Part shown: in pieces, positions 20,163 to 30,087 of the stretch
Layout: every line of letters begins with the position of its first letter
Position numbering within the stretch: position 1 is the stretch's first letter
Assembly: GCF_001691555.1 (NCBI RefSeq)
Contig: NZ_MAYN01000004.1
Coordinates: 62,001-126,000 of the forward strand
DNA length: 64,000 nucleotides
Direction of reading: 5' to 3'
From: Pantoea eucrina
GTDB lineage: Bacteria; Pseudomonadota; Gammaproteobacteria; Enterobacterales; Enterobacteriaceae
Program-made: the position numbers and the translations under genes
Notes under the pieces: model-generated
What the model was told of the DNA's origin: nothing
The model's database searches: none
What the model saw: the letters and a program-made list of their open reading frames with translations, nothing else

Positions 20163-23100
20163 CAGTTGTCTCCAAACATATAGCGGAAGTAGAGGTTAGC
20201 GGTGCTTTCGTTATAGTCGCCAAAGGTGTCATACCCCAGCTGACCGCCGATCGTGACATCTTTGTTGATCTTATAATCTGCACCGGCGTGCAGGTTGTAG
20301 CCCACGCCATTTTTACTTTCACCGCTGTAGTAAGCACTTCTGACAAAGCCGCGGTCGGCCAGACTCTGCAGCTGCGACTGCAGCGCAGCGTTGTCCGGGA
20401 AGTAGGCGCTCTTGTCCTGGCTGTAAGACTGATAGCCGACCGATCCCCCGACGTTGACTTTCAAATCGTCAAACTGACGGCTGAACTCCACCGGGAACGA
20501 GACGGACGCGTAGTTCTGCGGGCTGAAATAACCGCCCTGCCCATAACTGAAATAGCTGAGGTTTTTGGAGAAATCCATCCAGGAGAGGTTCATCCCCACC
20601 TTCAGCTCGCGATCGTCATAATGGAAAGGCCGTACATAAACGCCTGCGGTTGCCTGCACGCTCTGGTTGCTCGCCACATTTTCGCCAATATAGCTATAGG
20701 CGCCACCGCCGGCATAGAGTCCGGCATCGCCGTTGTCATAGCTCAGCAGCGCATTCGCCCCGTTTTTCGTGACGCGTCCCCAGCGTTTACCGCTGGTCTT
20801 ATCTTCTGCTCCCACATAGGAGAGCAGGCTGTCGGTCATGGCCCGGCGTTCACCGGTCAGGATCAGCGTCAGGAAATCCGTGAGTTTTGGTGACCACTGG
20901 ATCCCGCCCACCAGCGTGCTGAGATCCTGGCCCAGCGGCGTGCTGCCAATATCGATTTTATAGCTGTCGCCCTTCAGCGCCATATTCAGCTCAACGCCGG
21001 AAGCGGACTGTGAATCGGTGGCTGAAGCGGGAACGTCCGTGATTTTCGCATCCCCGGCTGCCACGACATTGCCCTGCACCAGCGCATTGCTGCCAAAGCG
21101 GCGCCATGCATCTCCGCCAGCGCTGCCCGCGGTCAGTGAAACCGGCGTAACAGTAAAATCAAACCGCGACTCGCCAAACGGCACCGTGGAAAAGGTCAGC
21201 GGCGCTTTCGCTTCGGTCAGCTTACTCAATCCTGATTCGCCATCGCGTCCGCGCACCTGCATCTGTCCCTGTACCCAGGTCCCGGTTTTCTCCTGCAGCG
21301 CGTCCATCATCGTGTCAATCTGATGCAGCGTCTGGTTCTGCTGCAGCACAGGCGTATTGGCTGCCAGCGTACTGTCGGCGGTGCTGCCTGCAGCCGGTGC
21401 GTTCTGCCACGGCATGACCGCGCCATAGCTGGAAGATGACCGGCCAACCGGCGAGGTGCTGCGATTGATAAAGGGATTATCCGCCAGCGCCAGTCCGCCA
21501 ACCGTGGGTACGCTGCCGCTTTGTGCACCCTGCAGACCAATCATTTTACCGCGCGCGGTACGCAGATAACGCATCGCTTCGCTATGTTCGCCGTTGGCTT
21601 CCGCTACGCGCGCCAGCAGCAGCAGCCGCTCCGGTGTCTCTTCATTGCGCAGCCCGCGCGTCAGCGTGTTTGCCCTGCTGATATCATTCTCTGCCAGCGC
21701 CACGTTAATGGCGCCGGTGCGCGCGTCCTGCTGCGGCGTATCCTGCGTGATCAGATAGTCATAGACCACGCCCGCCTCTTTATTCATTTTGCCGGACTGA
21801 TAGAGGCGCGCCATGGCAAACATCAGATCGCGGTTTTGCGGATCCTGCTGCAGCGCACCCACCAGTTTGTCATAGGCCGCCGCATACTGTTTCTGCTCAC
21901 GCAGGCGATCCACTTCGTTGATCAGATAGCCGTTGCGTACATCAGCCAGCTGCGCGGGCGTACTGCGTGCCTGCAGCTCAGGTGAACTGAGAAAACGCTG
22001 CGCTTCACTGCCTAATCCGGCCTGATTAAGCACCGTGACCTGCGCAGCATAGTCCCCGGCGTTACCCTGCACGCCGCGCTGCATGTTGCTGCGTACCACC
22101 GCTACGGCGCTGGTGATATCACCCGCTTTAGCCAGTTTCTCCGCCAGATTGCCGGCGTCCACCGGATTAGCCGGCGGCGTGGCGGCCAGCGCGCGCAGCG
22201 TGTTCGCCGCCGCCGCATCCGAGCCCTGCGCCAGATACTGGTCAGCCGTCGCCATCTGCAGATTGAAGTTAACGCGCTGCGCCAGCTCGCGCATGGCAGC
22301 GGTTTTACTGCGATCGGGAATACGCGCCAGCAGCTGGCTGGCCTGCTGCCATGCGCCGCTTTCACTGGCGTTAAGCGCACCGGCATAGAGTTCGCTGCTG
22401 GTCGCGCCATTGCGCATCACCGGCTGCATCACGTTGGCGGCCATCAGCGTATTGCCCTGCGCGCGGTAGAGCCGCGCCAGATCCAGACGCAGCCAGCCAT
22501 CGGTGGGATAGCGCTGTACGCCACTGGTCAGCGTGGCGATCGCGGCAGCGCTGTTGCCTGCGGCCTGCTCGCGTTTCGCCTGTGCCCGGATGGGATCGCT
22601 GTTGTTACCGCGTGGCGCCACGCTCTGCCGCACGCTGTCGGGCAGTGAGGCGAGCAGGCTGCTGGCTTCAGCACTGCGGTTCTGCTGACGCAGCACATAG
22701 AACAGCCCCTCTTTGGCGCTGCGGTTATCCGCATCGCTTTGCAGGATCGCACGGTAGGTCTGCTCCGCCTGCTCCGGCTGATTAGTGCGGCGCTGCACAT
22801 CGGCACGGAACAGTTTAGCCGCTACGCCTTTTTCACCTTCCGCCTGGGTCAGGGGTTCACTCAGCGACAGCGCCTGTGCACTGTCGCCACTTTTCAGCGC
22901 CTGCTGCGCGGCCGCGAGCTGTGCGTAAAAACGGGCGTCCGCCGCCTGCTTCTGCCGTGCCTCACTCTGATCGCCGCCCAGCTGTGCCGCCCGGTTCAGG
23001 TAGTCTGCGGCTTCAGCGTAGCGTCCGGCACGCTGCGCGACATAACCCATACCCGCCAGGGCATCCGCATCCTGCGGGTTCGCCTGCAGCACCTTCTCAA

Positions 23101-23962
23101 AGCTGGACTGCGCACCGCTGACATCGCCACTGTTCAGTGCCGTAAAGCCGGCCCCTTTTTCCGCACCGCCCACGTTTTTGCGGTAGTAATCCAGCACCCC
23201 GTTATCCTGAGGATGACGCTGCTGCCATGTCTGATAGAGCGCAGCATCAGAGGCCTGCGGTGCCAGCCAGAGCAGCGCCTGACGCAGCGAGCGATCGGCC
23301 TCTTTGTTGCCGTCAGCCATACCGGCCAGCAGCTCGATCCCCTGCCGGCGGGTCGACTCCTGATAGGTCATCGCTTTGCCCAGCGCCAGCTGCGCGCCGG
23401 TATCCTGCGGATGATCGGCAGCGAACTGGCGCAGTGCCTCTACGGCCTGCGGCAGCAGCGTGCGATCGCCGGCCATGGCCAGGTAATATTCGGCGGCGAC
23501 GCTCGCCGGTGGTTCGTTGCCGCTAAAGGTATTACGCCACGTCTGCAGCGCGGCAGCGATATTGCCGCTGCGCGCCTGCTGACGCGCCAGCGACAGCTGC
23601 GCCTGCGGAATACTCTGCAGCTGACGTGCGTTATCCAGCTCGGCCAGATGCGCATCATTGGGTGAAACGGCGCTCAGCCGCGCACGCCACTGTGCTGCCT
23701 CGGCGGTACTCCCGGTCTGCTGAGAGTAGAGCGCCAGCAGATAGAGCGCCTGAGTATTATTGGGCTCCGCCTGCAGAATTTTCTGCAACGACGCCTTCGC
23801 CAGATCGTCATGCGCTTTCTGATGCCAGTAGGCCGCCTGGTCAAACAGCGCCTGAAGCGCAGGGTTATTGCTCTCTGCCGCCAGCAGCGGCTGAGAAAGC
23901 GTCAGCGCCCCGCCCAGCAACAGGGCGTGGCGGATGCCGGCACTCAGTATATTTTTATGCAT
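20162..23962 (-). CDS. bcsC: Cellulose synthase outer-membrane export subunit BcsC
   Basis: Exports the glucan across the periplasm and outer membrane. It has 1266 residues (E. coli 1157). A signal peptide is over about residues 1-28 (ALLLGGALTLSQPLLAAES); a long TPR superhelix runs from about 30 to 800, with many repeats such as LLALYSQQTGSTAEAAQW and ALAGMGYVAQRAGRYAEAADYL; the C-terminal BCSC beta-barrel domain follows from about 900 and ends with the aromatic final strand YFRYMFGDN. A low-complexity Ala/Ser linker precedes the barrel. It lies ten bases after bcsB and is coupled to bcsD. Confidence 0.96.
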   Translation of the reverse strand: MHKNILSAGIRHALLLGGALTLSQPLLAAESNNPALQALFDQAAYWHQKAHDDLAKASLQKILQAEPNNTQALYLLALYSQQTGSTAEAAQWRARLSAVSPNDAHLAELDNARQLQSIPQAQLSLARQQARSGNIAAALQTWRNTFSGNEPPASVAAEYYLAMAGDRTLLPQAVEALRQFAADHPQDTGAQLALGKAMTYQESTRRQGIELLAGMADGNKEADRSLRQALLWLAPQASDAALYQTWQQRHPQDNGVLDYYRKNVGGAEKGAGFTALNSGDVSGAQSSFEKVLQANPQDADALAGMGYVAQRAGRYAEAADYLNRAAQLGGDQSEARQKQAADARFYAQLAAAQQALKSGDSAQALSLSEPLTQAEGEKGVAAKLFRADVQRRTNQPEQAEQTYRAILQSDADNRSAKEGLFYVLRQQNRSAEASSLLASLPDSVRQSVAPRGNNSDPIRAQAKREQAAGNSAAAIATLTSGVQRYPTDGWLRLDLARLYRAQGNTLMAANVMQPVMRNGATSSELYAGALNASESGAWQQASQLLARIPDRSKTAAMRELAQRVNFNLQMATADQYLAQGSDAAAANTLRALAATPPANPVDAGNLAEKLAKAGDITSAVAVVRSNMQRGVQGNAGDYAAQVTVLNQAGLGSEAQRFLSSPELQARSTPAQLADVRNGYLINEVDRLREQKQYAAAYDKLVGALQQDPQNRDLMFAMARLYQSGKMNKEAGVVYDYLITQDTPQQDARTGAINVALAENDISRANTLTRGLRNEETPERLLLLARVAEANGEHSEAMRYLRTARGKMIGLQGAQSGSVPTVGGLALADNPFINRSTSPVGRSSSSYGAVMPWQNAPAAGSTADSTLAANTPVLQQNQTLHQIDTMMDALQEKTGTWVQGQMQVRGRDGESGLSKLTEAKAPLTFSTVPFGESRFDFTVTPVSLTAGSAGGDAWRRFGSNALVQGNVVAAGDAKITDVPASATDSQSASGVELNMALKGDSYKIDIGSTPLGQDLSTLVGGIQWSPKLTDFLTLILTGERRAMTDSLLSYVGAEDKTSGKRWGRVTKNGANALLSYDNGDAGLYAGGGAYSYIGENVASNQSVQATAGVYVRPFHYDDRELKVGMNLSWMDFSKNLSYFSYGQGGYFSPQNYASVSFPVEFSRQFDDLKVNVGGSVGYQSYSQDKSAYFPDNAALQSQLQSLADRGFVRSAYYSGESKNGVGYNLHAGADYKINKDVTIGGQLGYDTFGDYNESTANLYFRYMFGDN

Positions 23963-23971
23963 TTTTTATCC

Positions 23972-26407
23972 TTACTTCCTGCCGGACTGACTGTCTGCTT
24001 TGGGGTTAAGACGCCGCCATGCATGACGCTTCAGCATGAGCCAGGCGCTGCTGCCGATCAGTACGGCCACCAGCAGCGCGGCCAGTGCCATCAGCACCGA
24101 GTGCTGGTTGGCATACCAGACCACCATCATGTACCACGGCATTTCACCGCTCGGAAACTGCGGACCAACCCGGAAGCTGCGGATCCCATTTTCATCGGTA
24201 ATGATGGCGGTATCGCCGCGAATACCGGCGTTGATACGCGCTGAATTGAGATCGTCATGCAGGCGCAGCAGCTGCTGATCGCTGGTTGCCACCGTCATGA
24301 CCACCAGCCGGTCGGCGCTCCACGGCGAGCGATAGCTGACAAAGCCGCGCCACGCCTCATTTGAGGAAAAGTAGCGATCGGCATCCAGCTCCTGGCGATA
24401 CCAGTCGCCGGTCAGCCAGCCGTGCAGTTTTTCCATCAGGCCTGGCTCGTTAACGCTCAGCGTATTGCCACTGGTCTGCCACGGCGTGCCGTGCAGCATC
24501 TGCTGCGTAAAGGCGCTGTGCTGCATGGTGCTCACCGCCAGCACATCATTCTGCTGCAGCCGGCTCAGATTGGTGCCGCCTTCAGGCAGGCCAAACAGTA
24601 CCTGATTTTGTACCAGCGCCACCCCGGTTGCGTTACCCGCGCGCGCCGCCATATCGAGTAGCGTGGCGATCTCCGCATCACCCGGTTTTTCCGGCAGCAG
24701 AAGCGTGGTCTGCGAAAAATCTGCCAGACGCGTAAACGGGAACGCGGCCCCGACAAAGTAAGAGAGATTCGGCAGCATGGTGAAGTGACGGGTGTGGCTC
24801 AGATCGATCCACGAATCCTCTTCGATGCGGCTTTTGATATTGTTGTTAAGCAGTACGCCGCACGGCGCATCCGCTTTGGGCTTGATATTAAAGTAGAGCG
24901 CCAGCTGGTTATCACCGTAAATCAGATAGGGCTCCAGCTTCAGGGTGTAGTGCTCCTGGCGCGCGTCACCCCCCAGCCGGTGCCAGGCGCTCTCCAGCAG
25001 GCCAACTTTGTTGACCGTCAGATTACGCAGGAAGGTTCCGTTGAGGGCGACATTCAGAAACGAATTGTTTTCGTCGATCCAGCTTTCAGTGGGAAAACGG
25101 TAGTTCAGGTTTACCGGGATCGTATCGCCATCCCACAAAAACAGATCGGGTGCCGCGCGGAAGTTAACGCGCAGCGCATCGTGCCAGATACCGGTGGTGG
25201 TCAGGCTCTGATCTTTTCGCAGCAGCTCACTCAGGCGTACCGGACGTGAGGTGTTGATCCAGCGCGGCGCGTCATAAGGTTTACGCTGGGCCAGCGGCTG
25301 CGGCTGCACGTTAAGCTGGCTCGCATCCGTGGTCAGCGGTTTGGTTGTCAGACGATTCGCCGCCTGACGCAGCTGCGCGTCGTCACTGCCCACAATCAGC
25401 AGCAGTTTATAGACCGGATTATCAGGATTATCGATGACCTGCAGCAGCGGGCCATTGCTGGCCGGCAGCGTCACCGTACCGATTTTGTCGCCCGGATGCC
25501 CAATCAGAATACCGTTACGCTCTGGCAGCACGCCGCGACTCACCGGAAAACGTATACCGCGGTAGTCAGACTGAATGCCCATCCACGACGCCACCAGTGC
25601 GGCAGCGCTCACCGCATCCGGCGTTACGCTGCTGGCAAAACCAAAGGTGACGCTGGCCGGCGTCATACGCTGCGCATCAATAAACGGACGCGGGAAGTTA
25701 CGCAGGCTGGTGCCGATATTCAGCTGCTGGCCCTCCAGGCTCAGCGTGGTTTGCGGCAGAATCGTTACCTGATACTGCTGTGCGCTCTCTTTTTCACACA
25801 GCAGCTTATCCGCATCGTTGATTTTAAAGCTGAGGTTGTTATCTGACACTACCATGGCAGCCGGAATATCCAGCTGATAGTCACTGACGTCGCTGTCGCT
25901 GGAGCCGAGCGGCAGCGTGCCGAGCGGCTGTCCGTTCAGCATCAGCTGCAGCGACGTATTGCGCGCGGCCAGCGCTGATGAGACGCGCAGCGACAGGTTG
26001 AGCCGTGCGTTGGTAACTACCTCATCACCGGGCAGGGTAAAGACAATGCCCGACTGCAGCTGCCCGCCGGTCAGGGTGATACCCTGCTTCTGCCCCATCT
26101 GCGACACCGAAATGGTACTGCTTACCGGCTGGTTAAGAATGGCGCTTCCGGTATCAGGCGCAGGCAACAGGATTGCCGGCGCTTCAGCCTCAGCTGGCGC
26201 GGCAGTACTGCTCTCCGGCGTGTACGGGGCGGCACCGGCCGCCTGCTGCAGCTGCGCGTCAGCCGTGCTGTCGAGCCCTTCCGGCGGCGGCACGGCTGAC
26301 AGCGCACTGCTGTCCTGCGTAACCGCAGGCTCTTCAGCCTGAACCGATGTCAGCAGCAGTGCGGTCGCCAGCGAACTGGCGAGCAGCGTTTGCGTTAATT
26401 TCTTCAT
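23972..26407 (-). CDS. bcsB: Cellulose synthase periplasmic subunit BcsB
   Basis: Periplasmic partner of BcsA that guides the emerging glucan and anchors the synthase. It has 811 residues (E. coli 779). A signal peptide over about residues 1-24 (LLASSLATALLLTSVQA) is followed by a Pro/Ala/Ser-rich stretch over about 25-85, then the carbohydrate-binding and flavodoxin-like repeats, and a C-terminal transmembrane anchor (LMALAALLVAVLIGSSAWLML) near residue 780. The start overlaps the bcsA stop as ATGA, giving tight translational coupling. The disordered linker after the signal accounts for the extra length. Confidence 0.96.
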   Translation of the reverse strand: MKKLTQTLLASSLATALLLTSVQAEEPAVTQDSSALSAVPPPEGLDSTADAQLQQAAGAAPYTPESSTAAPAEAEAPAILLPAPDTGSAILNQPVSSTISVSQMGQKQGITLTGGQLQSGIVFTLPGDEVVTNARLNLSLRVSSALAARNTSLQLMLNGQPLGTLPLGSSDSDVSDYQLDIPAAMVVSDNNLSFKINDADKLLCEKESAQQYQVTILPQTTLSLEGQQLNIGTSLRNFPRPFIDAQRMTPASVTFGFASSVTPDAVSAAALVASWMGIQSDYRGIRFPVSRGVLPERNGILIGHPGDKIGTVTLPASNGPLLQVIDNPDNPVYKLLLIVGSDDAQLRQAANRLTTKPLTTDASQLNVQPQPLAQRKPYDAPRWINTSRPVRLSELLRKDQSLTTTGIWHDALRVNFRAAPDLFLWDGDTIPVNLNYRFPTESWIDENNSFLNVALNGTFLRNLTVNKVGLLESAWHRLGGDARQEHYTLKLEPYLIYGDNQLALYFNIKPKADAPCGVLLNNNIKSRIEEDSWIDLSHTRHFTMLPNLSYFVGAAFPFTRLADFSQTTLLLPEKPGDAEIATLLDMAARAGNATGVALVQNQVLFGLPEGGTNLSRLQQNDVLAVSTMQHSAFTQQMLHGTPWQTSGNTLSVNEPGLMEKLHGWLTGDWYRQELDADRYFSSNEAWRGFVSYRSPWSADRLVVMTVATSDQQLLRLHDDLNSARINAGIRGDTAIITDENGIRSFRVGPQFPSGEMPWYMMVVWYANQHSVLMALAALLVAVLIGSSAWLMLKRHAWRRLNPKADSQSGRK

Positions 26408-28509
26408 GCTGCGCTGTCCTCTTTCGCCGCAGGCTGGTCATCACGCTTGTGCTTCTCGCGGCGATCTTTCCAGGTCAGCCAGAACAGCTCAAAAACGGTA
26501 CGAATAATAGTGCCGATCGACACCAGCGGATTATCCTGCTTATACTCCGGCTGGATCCACGCATCCGCTCGCGCCAGCACGACGCGCACCAGCTCGCGGC
26601 GACGCGCCAGCGGCATTGCGCCAAAGCGCAGGCGAATCGTCTCCGCATCACCGGAAATTTTACTGACCGGAATGGTGATGGTGCCGGACTTCAGCAGCAG
26701 ATCGATCTCTTCAATCTCATCCTGTTCATGCCGGTTGTCAGGCGCATCCAGCTGCGCGCCGCCCATCGAGAGATCGCTGGTGCGGGTACGCGACGAAATC
26801 CCGCTGGCGTAGTGGATCACAGCCGGGATCTGCACCTCAATACGAATGGTTTTACGCACCTGTTTGGTTTCGCGCGCCACGGCGATGGCCGCCATTAAAA
26901 TAACCAGACTAAAAATCGCCCAGCCAACGTTAAGCGCAATAACCCAGGGATCGACCCCGAAATAGTCATGTGCCGTCGCGCGAACCACGCCGGCGACAAT
27001 ACCGATGGAGAGCAGCGTCGCGACGATGACGTGCGGCCGTACGATATGAAAATCAAAGAAGCCCTGATCGAGCAGGCCGCCTTTGTCCGTTACGTTGAAC
27101 TTGCCGTGTTTTGGCGACAGCAGCGTCAGAAGGGTTGGGATCACCAGATGGAAACACATCACCGTTTCGTAAATCTCTCCCCAGAAGGTATAGCGGAAGC
27201 GACCATTCATGCGGGAGTTTACATAGAGGGACATCACCAGATGCGGCAGCACATACGCGAAGATCAGCGACGCCGAGGAGTGGATGATATTCAGGTTAAA
27301 CAGCAGATAAGCCAGCGGCGCGGTAAGAAATGCCACGCGCGGCAGGCCAAACTGGAAGTGCAGCATGGCGTTGAGGTAGCAGAGACGCTGCTGCCACTTC
27401 AGGCCGCGACCAAACAGCGGATTATCCACGCGGAAAATCTGCGTCATGCCGCGCGCCCAGCGGGTACGCTGAATAACGTGCAGGCCAAGGCGCTCGGTCG
27501 CCAGACCGGCCGCCAGCGGGATCGCGAGGAATGCTGAGCCCCAGCCGCGACGCTGCATTTTCAGCGCGGTGTGCGCATCTTCTGTTACGGTTTCAACAGC
27601 AAAGCCGCCGATCTCTTCCAGCGCACTGCGCCGGATAACGGCACAGGAACCGCAGAAAAAAGTCGCATTCCAGTTGTCATTGCCCTGCTGTACCGGACCA
27701 TAAAACAGCGATCCCTCATTAGGGATAGTGCGGGCGGCACGCAGGTTACGCTCAAACGGATCGGGCGAATAGAAATAGTGCGGCGTCTGCAGCAGTGCCA
27801 GCTTTGGATCCTTCAGGAAAGGGCCGACCGTTGCCTGCAGGAAAGCGCGCGTGGCGACGTGATCGCAGTCGAATACGCAGATCAGCTCGCCTTTGGTAAT
27901 CGTCATCGCGTGGTTAAGATTGCCCGCTTTGGCGTGGCGGTTATCATCGCGCGTGATATAGCCAACGCCCACGTCGGCGGCAAATACCGCGAACTCGCTG
28001 CGCTTGCCGTCATCCAGCAGATAGACTTTGATTTTGTCGCGCGGGTAGTCAATACACTGCGCCGCCAGCACGGTATCGCGCACCACATCCAGACTTTCGT
28101 TATAGGTCGGTACGTAAACATCCACCGTAGGCCACAGGCGGGTATCATCCGGCAGCGGTTCAATCGTACGCTTTAAAGGCCAGGTGGTCTGCAGGAACCC
28201 GAGAATTAAAATCAGCCAGACATAAAGCTCAGCCAGATATAGACCAATACCGAGAATAGCTTCAATCTCGGAATTAAATTCCAGCGTTTCGGTAGTGCGC
28301 CACCAGATATATCGGGTCGACATCAGCGCGGAAAGAATAACCATTACCACGGTTATTTTACGGCTTTTGCTGAAGCCCAGTAAAAACATCATCCCGATGC
28401 TGATTAAACCAAAAATATATTGTTTCTGGCTGTCCATAGGCGTGATGATGATTACCGCCGCAACCGGTGCGAGCACCAGCAGCAGCAGGTAAAACCCGAG
28501 TTTACTCAT
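26404..28509 (-). CDS. bcsA: Cellulose synthase catalytic subunit BcsA
   Basis: Processive family 2 glycosyltransferase that polymerises UDP-glucose into beta-1,4-glucan while threading it through its own membrane channel. It has 701 residues, shorter than E. coli BcsA (872), which has an N-terminal extension. Seen in order: membrane helices from residue 4, VPTYNE, DDG (166-168), DCD (214-216), FFCGS (285-289), TED (309-311), QRTRW (347-351), further helices, then a PilZ domain with RKTIR (552-556) and DLSMGG (579-584), which binds cyclic di-GMP and opens the gate. All catalytic motifs are intact. AGGGTGA precedes the ATG. Confidence 0.97.
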   Translation of the reverse strand: MSKLGFYLLLLVLAPVAAVIIITPMDSQKQYIFGLISIGMMFLLGFSKSRKITVVMVILSALMSTRYIWWRTTETLEFNSEIEAILGIGLYLAELYVWLILILGFLQTTWPLKRTIEPLPDDTRLWPTVDVYVPTYNESLDVVRDTVLAAQCIDYPRDKIKVYLLDDGKRSEFAVFAADVGVGYITRDDNRHAKAGNLNHAMTITKGELICVFDCDHVATRAFLQATVGPFLKDPKLALLQTPHYFYSPDPFERNLRAARTIPNEGSLFYGPVQQGNDNWNATFFCGSCAVIRRSALEEIGGFAVETVTEDAHTALKMQRRGWGSAFLAIPLAAGLATERLGLHVIQRTRWARGMTQIFRVDNPLFGRGLKWQQRLCYLNAMLHFQFGLPRVAFLTAPLAYLLFNLNIIHSSASLIFAYVLPHLVMSLYVNSRMNGRFRYTFWGEIYETVMCFHLVIPTLLTLLSPKHGKFNVTDKGGLLDQGFFDFHIVRPHVIVATLLSIGIVAGVVRATAHDYFGVDPWVIALNVGWAIFSLVILMAAIAVARETKQVRKTIRIEVQIPAVIHYASGISSRTRTSDLSMGGAQLDAPDNRHEQDEIEEIDLLLKSGTITIPVSKISGDAETIRLRFGAMPLARRRELVRVVLARADAWIQPEYKQDNPLVSIGTIIRTVFELFWLTWKDRREKHKRDDQPAAKEDSAA

Positions 28510-28562
28510 GAGTCACCCTGAAAAAGCGTTGTAAATTATCTGAGCCGGGCCGAAGCCGGCTA

Positions 28563-29363
28563 TTAATACTGGCTGCGGATCGGTGCCTGAACTTCACCAT
28601 TACCAACCTGGATGCTCAGCAGATTCGCTATGCGTTTCGCCACCAGTTCAATATCAAATGCGGCCGCCGAGGCAGGACTGAAATCATAAACTGACTGCTG
28701 TGATGCATTTGCTTCCGCCACGCTTTCATCACGGTGGACAACGCCGAGCAGGTTATCGCCCAGACGCTGCTGCATGAATGACGTCACTTCCCGGCTAATA
28801 TTGCGGCGATTATCGCTTTGGTTCAGCACAAAATAGTGGCCATGTTTATTATTCAGCGGCTGACCAATCATGCGGTTATTTTCAATCTGCGGCAGCAGTG
28901 ACACCGACGCCGTATCCGCAAGCATCACGACCAAATGCATATCGGCAAGTTGCTGCATCGCTTTAAGCGCCGGCCCCGGACCGGGAGGAAAATCAGCCAC
29001 AATCACCAGGCCGGGGTAATTCAGCACGGTATCCAGACCACGCCGCAGAAAATGGGCGTCGCTGGCAAGCTTGTGTTCAAAGCGTTCACGCTGCTCCTCT
29101 GTAACGTCACCATAGGGCAGCACAAAAATATTTCCGCCGGTGGTCAGAATCGACTGGCTCCAGTCAGCCTGCTCTTCGGAACGCGCAACAAAGCCACGTC
29201 CATCCTGCAGCGGCACACCAAAATGCAGACGCAGCGCATTCTGCACATCAAAATCAATTGCCAGCACCTTGCTGCCGGCGCGCGCCAGACTCCACGCAAG
29301 GTTGGCCGCCATCGTGGTCTTCCCTACTCCCCCTTTTGGCGAGCACACACAAACTAACGGCAT
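28563..29363 (-). CDS. bcsQ: Cellulose biosynthesis protein BcsQ (ParA/MinD-like ATPase)
   Basis: SIMIBI-class ATPase of the YhjQ family, needed for cellulose secretion and polar placement of the synthase in enterobacteria. It has 266 residues with the deviant Walker A KGGVGKTT at residues 10-17, the AIDFDVQNALRLHFG Walker A' segment, and the VIVADFPPGPGPAL Walker B region. The gene overlaps the end of bcsO by ten bases. A short GC hairpin sits between its stop and bcsA (about 28541-28562). The frame is intact, unlike E. coli K-12, where bcsQ carries a premature stop. Confidence 0.93.
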   Translation of the reverse strand: MPLVCVCSPKGGVGKTTMAANLAWSLARAGSKVLAIDFDVQNALRLHFGVPLQDGRGFVARSEEQADWSQSILTTGGNIFVLPYGDVTEEQRERFEHKLASDAHFLRRGLDTVLNYPGLVIVADFPPGPGPALKAMQQLADMHLVVMLADTASVSLLPQIENNRMIGQPLNNKHGHYFVLNQSDNRRNISREVTSFMQQRLGDNLLGVVHRDESVAEANASQQSVYDFSPASAAAFDIELVAKRIANLLSIQVGNGEVQAPIRSQY

Positions 29364-29977
29364 AACGCAATCTTCTCCAGTAGCGGTTTAAGGGGTGTCT
29401 CTTTGGACAATACAGCGGGCTCAGCCGGACGCGAACGAAACAGCGTACTGAAGCGTGCAGAGGCGGACGGAGTGACCGGAGCCGGGGCTACTGCGGCGGC
29501 CGGCACCGCGCTGGCAGGCGGTAGCGGAGCAGCAGGGCGGGTCACGACCGGCTCAGGAAGCGGAGGCGGAAACAGTGAGCCGGCATGCTGCCGCTCAACG
29601 AGCACTGCCGCTGGCATTGCTGCCGGCGCGCGCTTTTGTGGCGACGGCGGCGGAAACAACCCACTGCTGCCCGGTGCGGCTTCGCTGGCTGGCGCGCTGG
29701 CCGTCTGACTGAGAACAGAGGTGCGGTGCTCAGCCGGAGCACGCGGAGCGGCTGGCATAGCTGGCGCAGCAAATGCTTCAGGGCCAGCGGGCTGCGGCTG
29801 CGGCAGATCGATACGCTGCCCCTGGCCCAGTTCCGGCGCGTCATCTGTGCTCAGCTGGCGCAGAATAGCCCACTGATGATGATCGGCGCTCTGCGCCTGA
29901 CCCGACATATCTTTGAAATCGATATCAAGCGTCTGCGTTTTCTCTTTGAAACGCTGCAGATCGTCATAATTCTTCAT
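29354..29977 (-). CDS. bcsO: Proline-rich cellulose accessory protein BcsO
   Basis: First gene of the cellulose operon. It has 207 residues, with a short conserved N-terminus (MKNYDDLQRFKEKTQTLDIDF), a long Pro/Ala-rich, probably disordered middle with repeated LFPPP motifs, and a C-terminal helix (LKPLLEKIALCR). BcsO is reported only from enterobacterial type I bcs operons; proline-rich proteins of such operons are thought to act as scaffolds for BcsD. The start at 29977 is preferred over a longer frame because AGG lies upstream and the N-terminal motif begins there. Low complexity limits homology evidence, so the name rests largely on position and composition. Confidence 0.75.
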   Translation of the reverse strand: MKNYDDLQRFKEKTQTLDIDFKDMSGQAQSADHHQWAILRQLSTDDAPELGQGQRIDLPQPQPAGPEAFAAPAMPAAPRAPAEHRTSVLSQTASAPASEAAPGSSGLFPPPSPQKRAPAAMPAAVLVERQHAGSLFPPPLPEPVVTRPAAPLPPASAVPAAAVAPAPVTPSASARFSTLFRSRPAEPAVLSKETPLKPLLEKIALCR

Positions 29978-30014
29978 GATCAGTGCCTGTGAAAGCAGAG
30001 GGAATTTTTTGGCG

Positions 30015-30023
30015 AATATAGCA
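30015..30023 (-). promoter_or_regulatory. Probable extended -10 promoter of the bcs operon
   Basis: TGCTATATT on the minus strand (extended -10 form TGnTATATT), about 40 bases before the bcsO start codon. No good -35 is seen, which is acceptable for an extended -10 promoter. Confidence 0.4.
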
Positions 30024-30059
30024 CACACATTAAAAGACGGTGAGAAAATTCTGATTATT

Positions 30060-30087
30060 AAAACCGCATATCTGATTAAGCGGTTTT
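30060..30087. terminator. Bidirectional terminator-like hairpin upstream of bcsO
   Basis: AAAACCGC/GCGGTTTT inverted repeat flanked by A- and T-rich sequence on both sides. It lies upstream of the proposed bcs promoter and may insulate the bcs operon from upstream transcription. Confidence 0.45.

Noticed and set aside
30060-30087. Attenuator in the bcs leader
   Set aside because: The hairpin is upstream of the most likely bcs promoter (30015-30023), so it would not be in the bcs transcript; kept only as an insulating terminator-like element.
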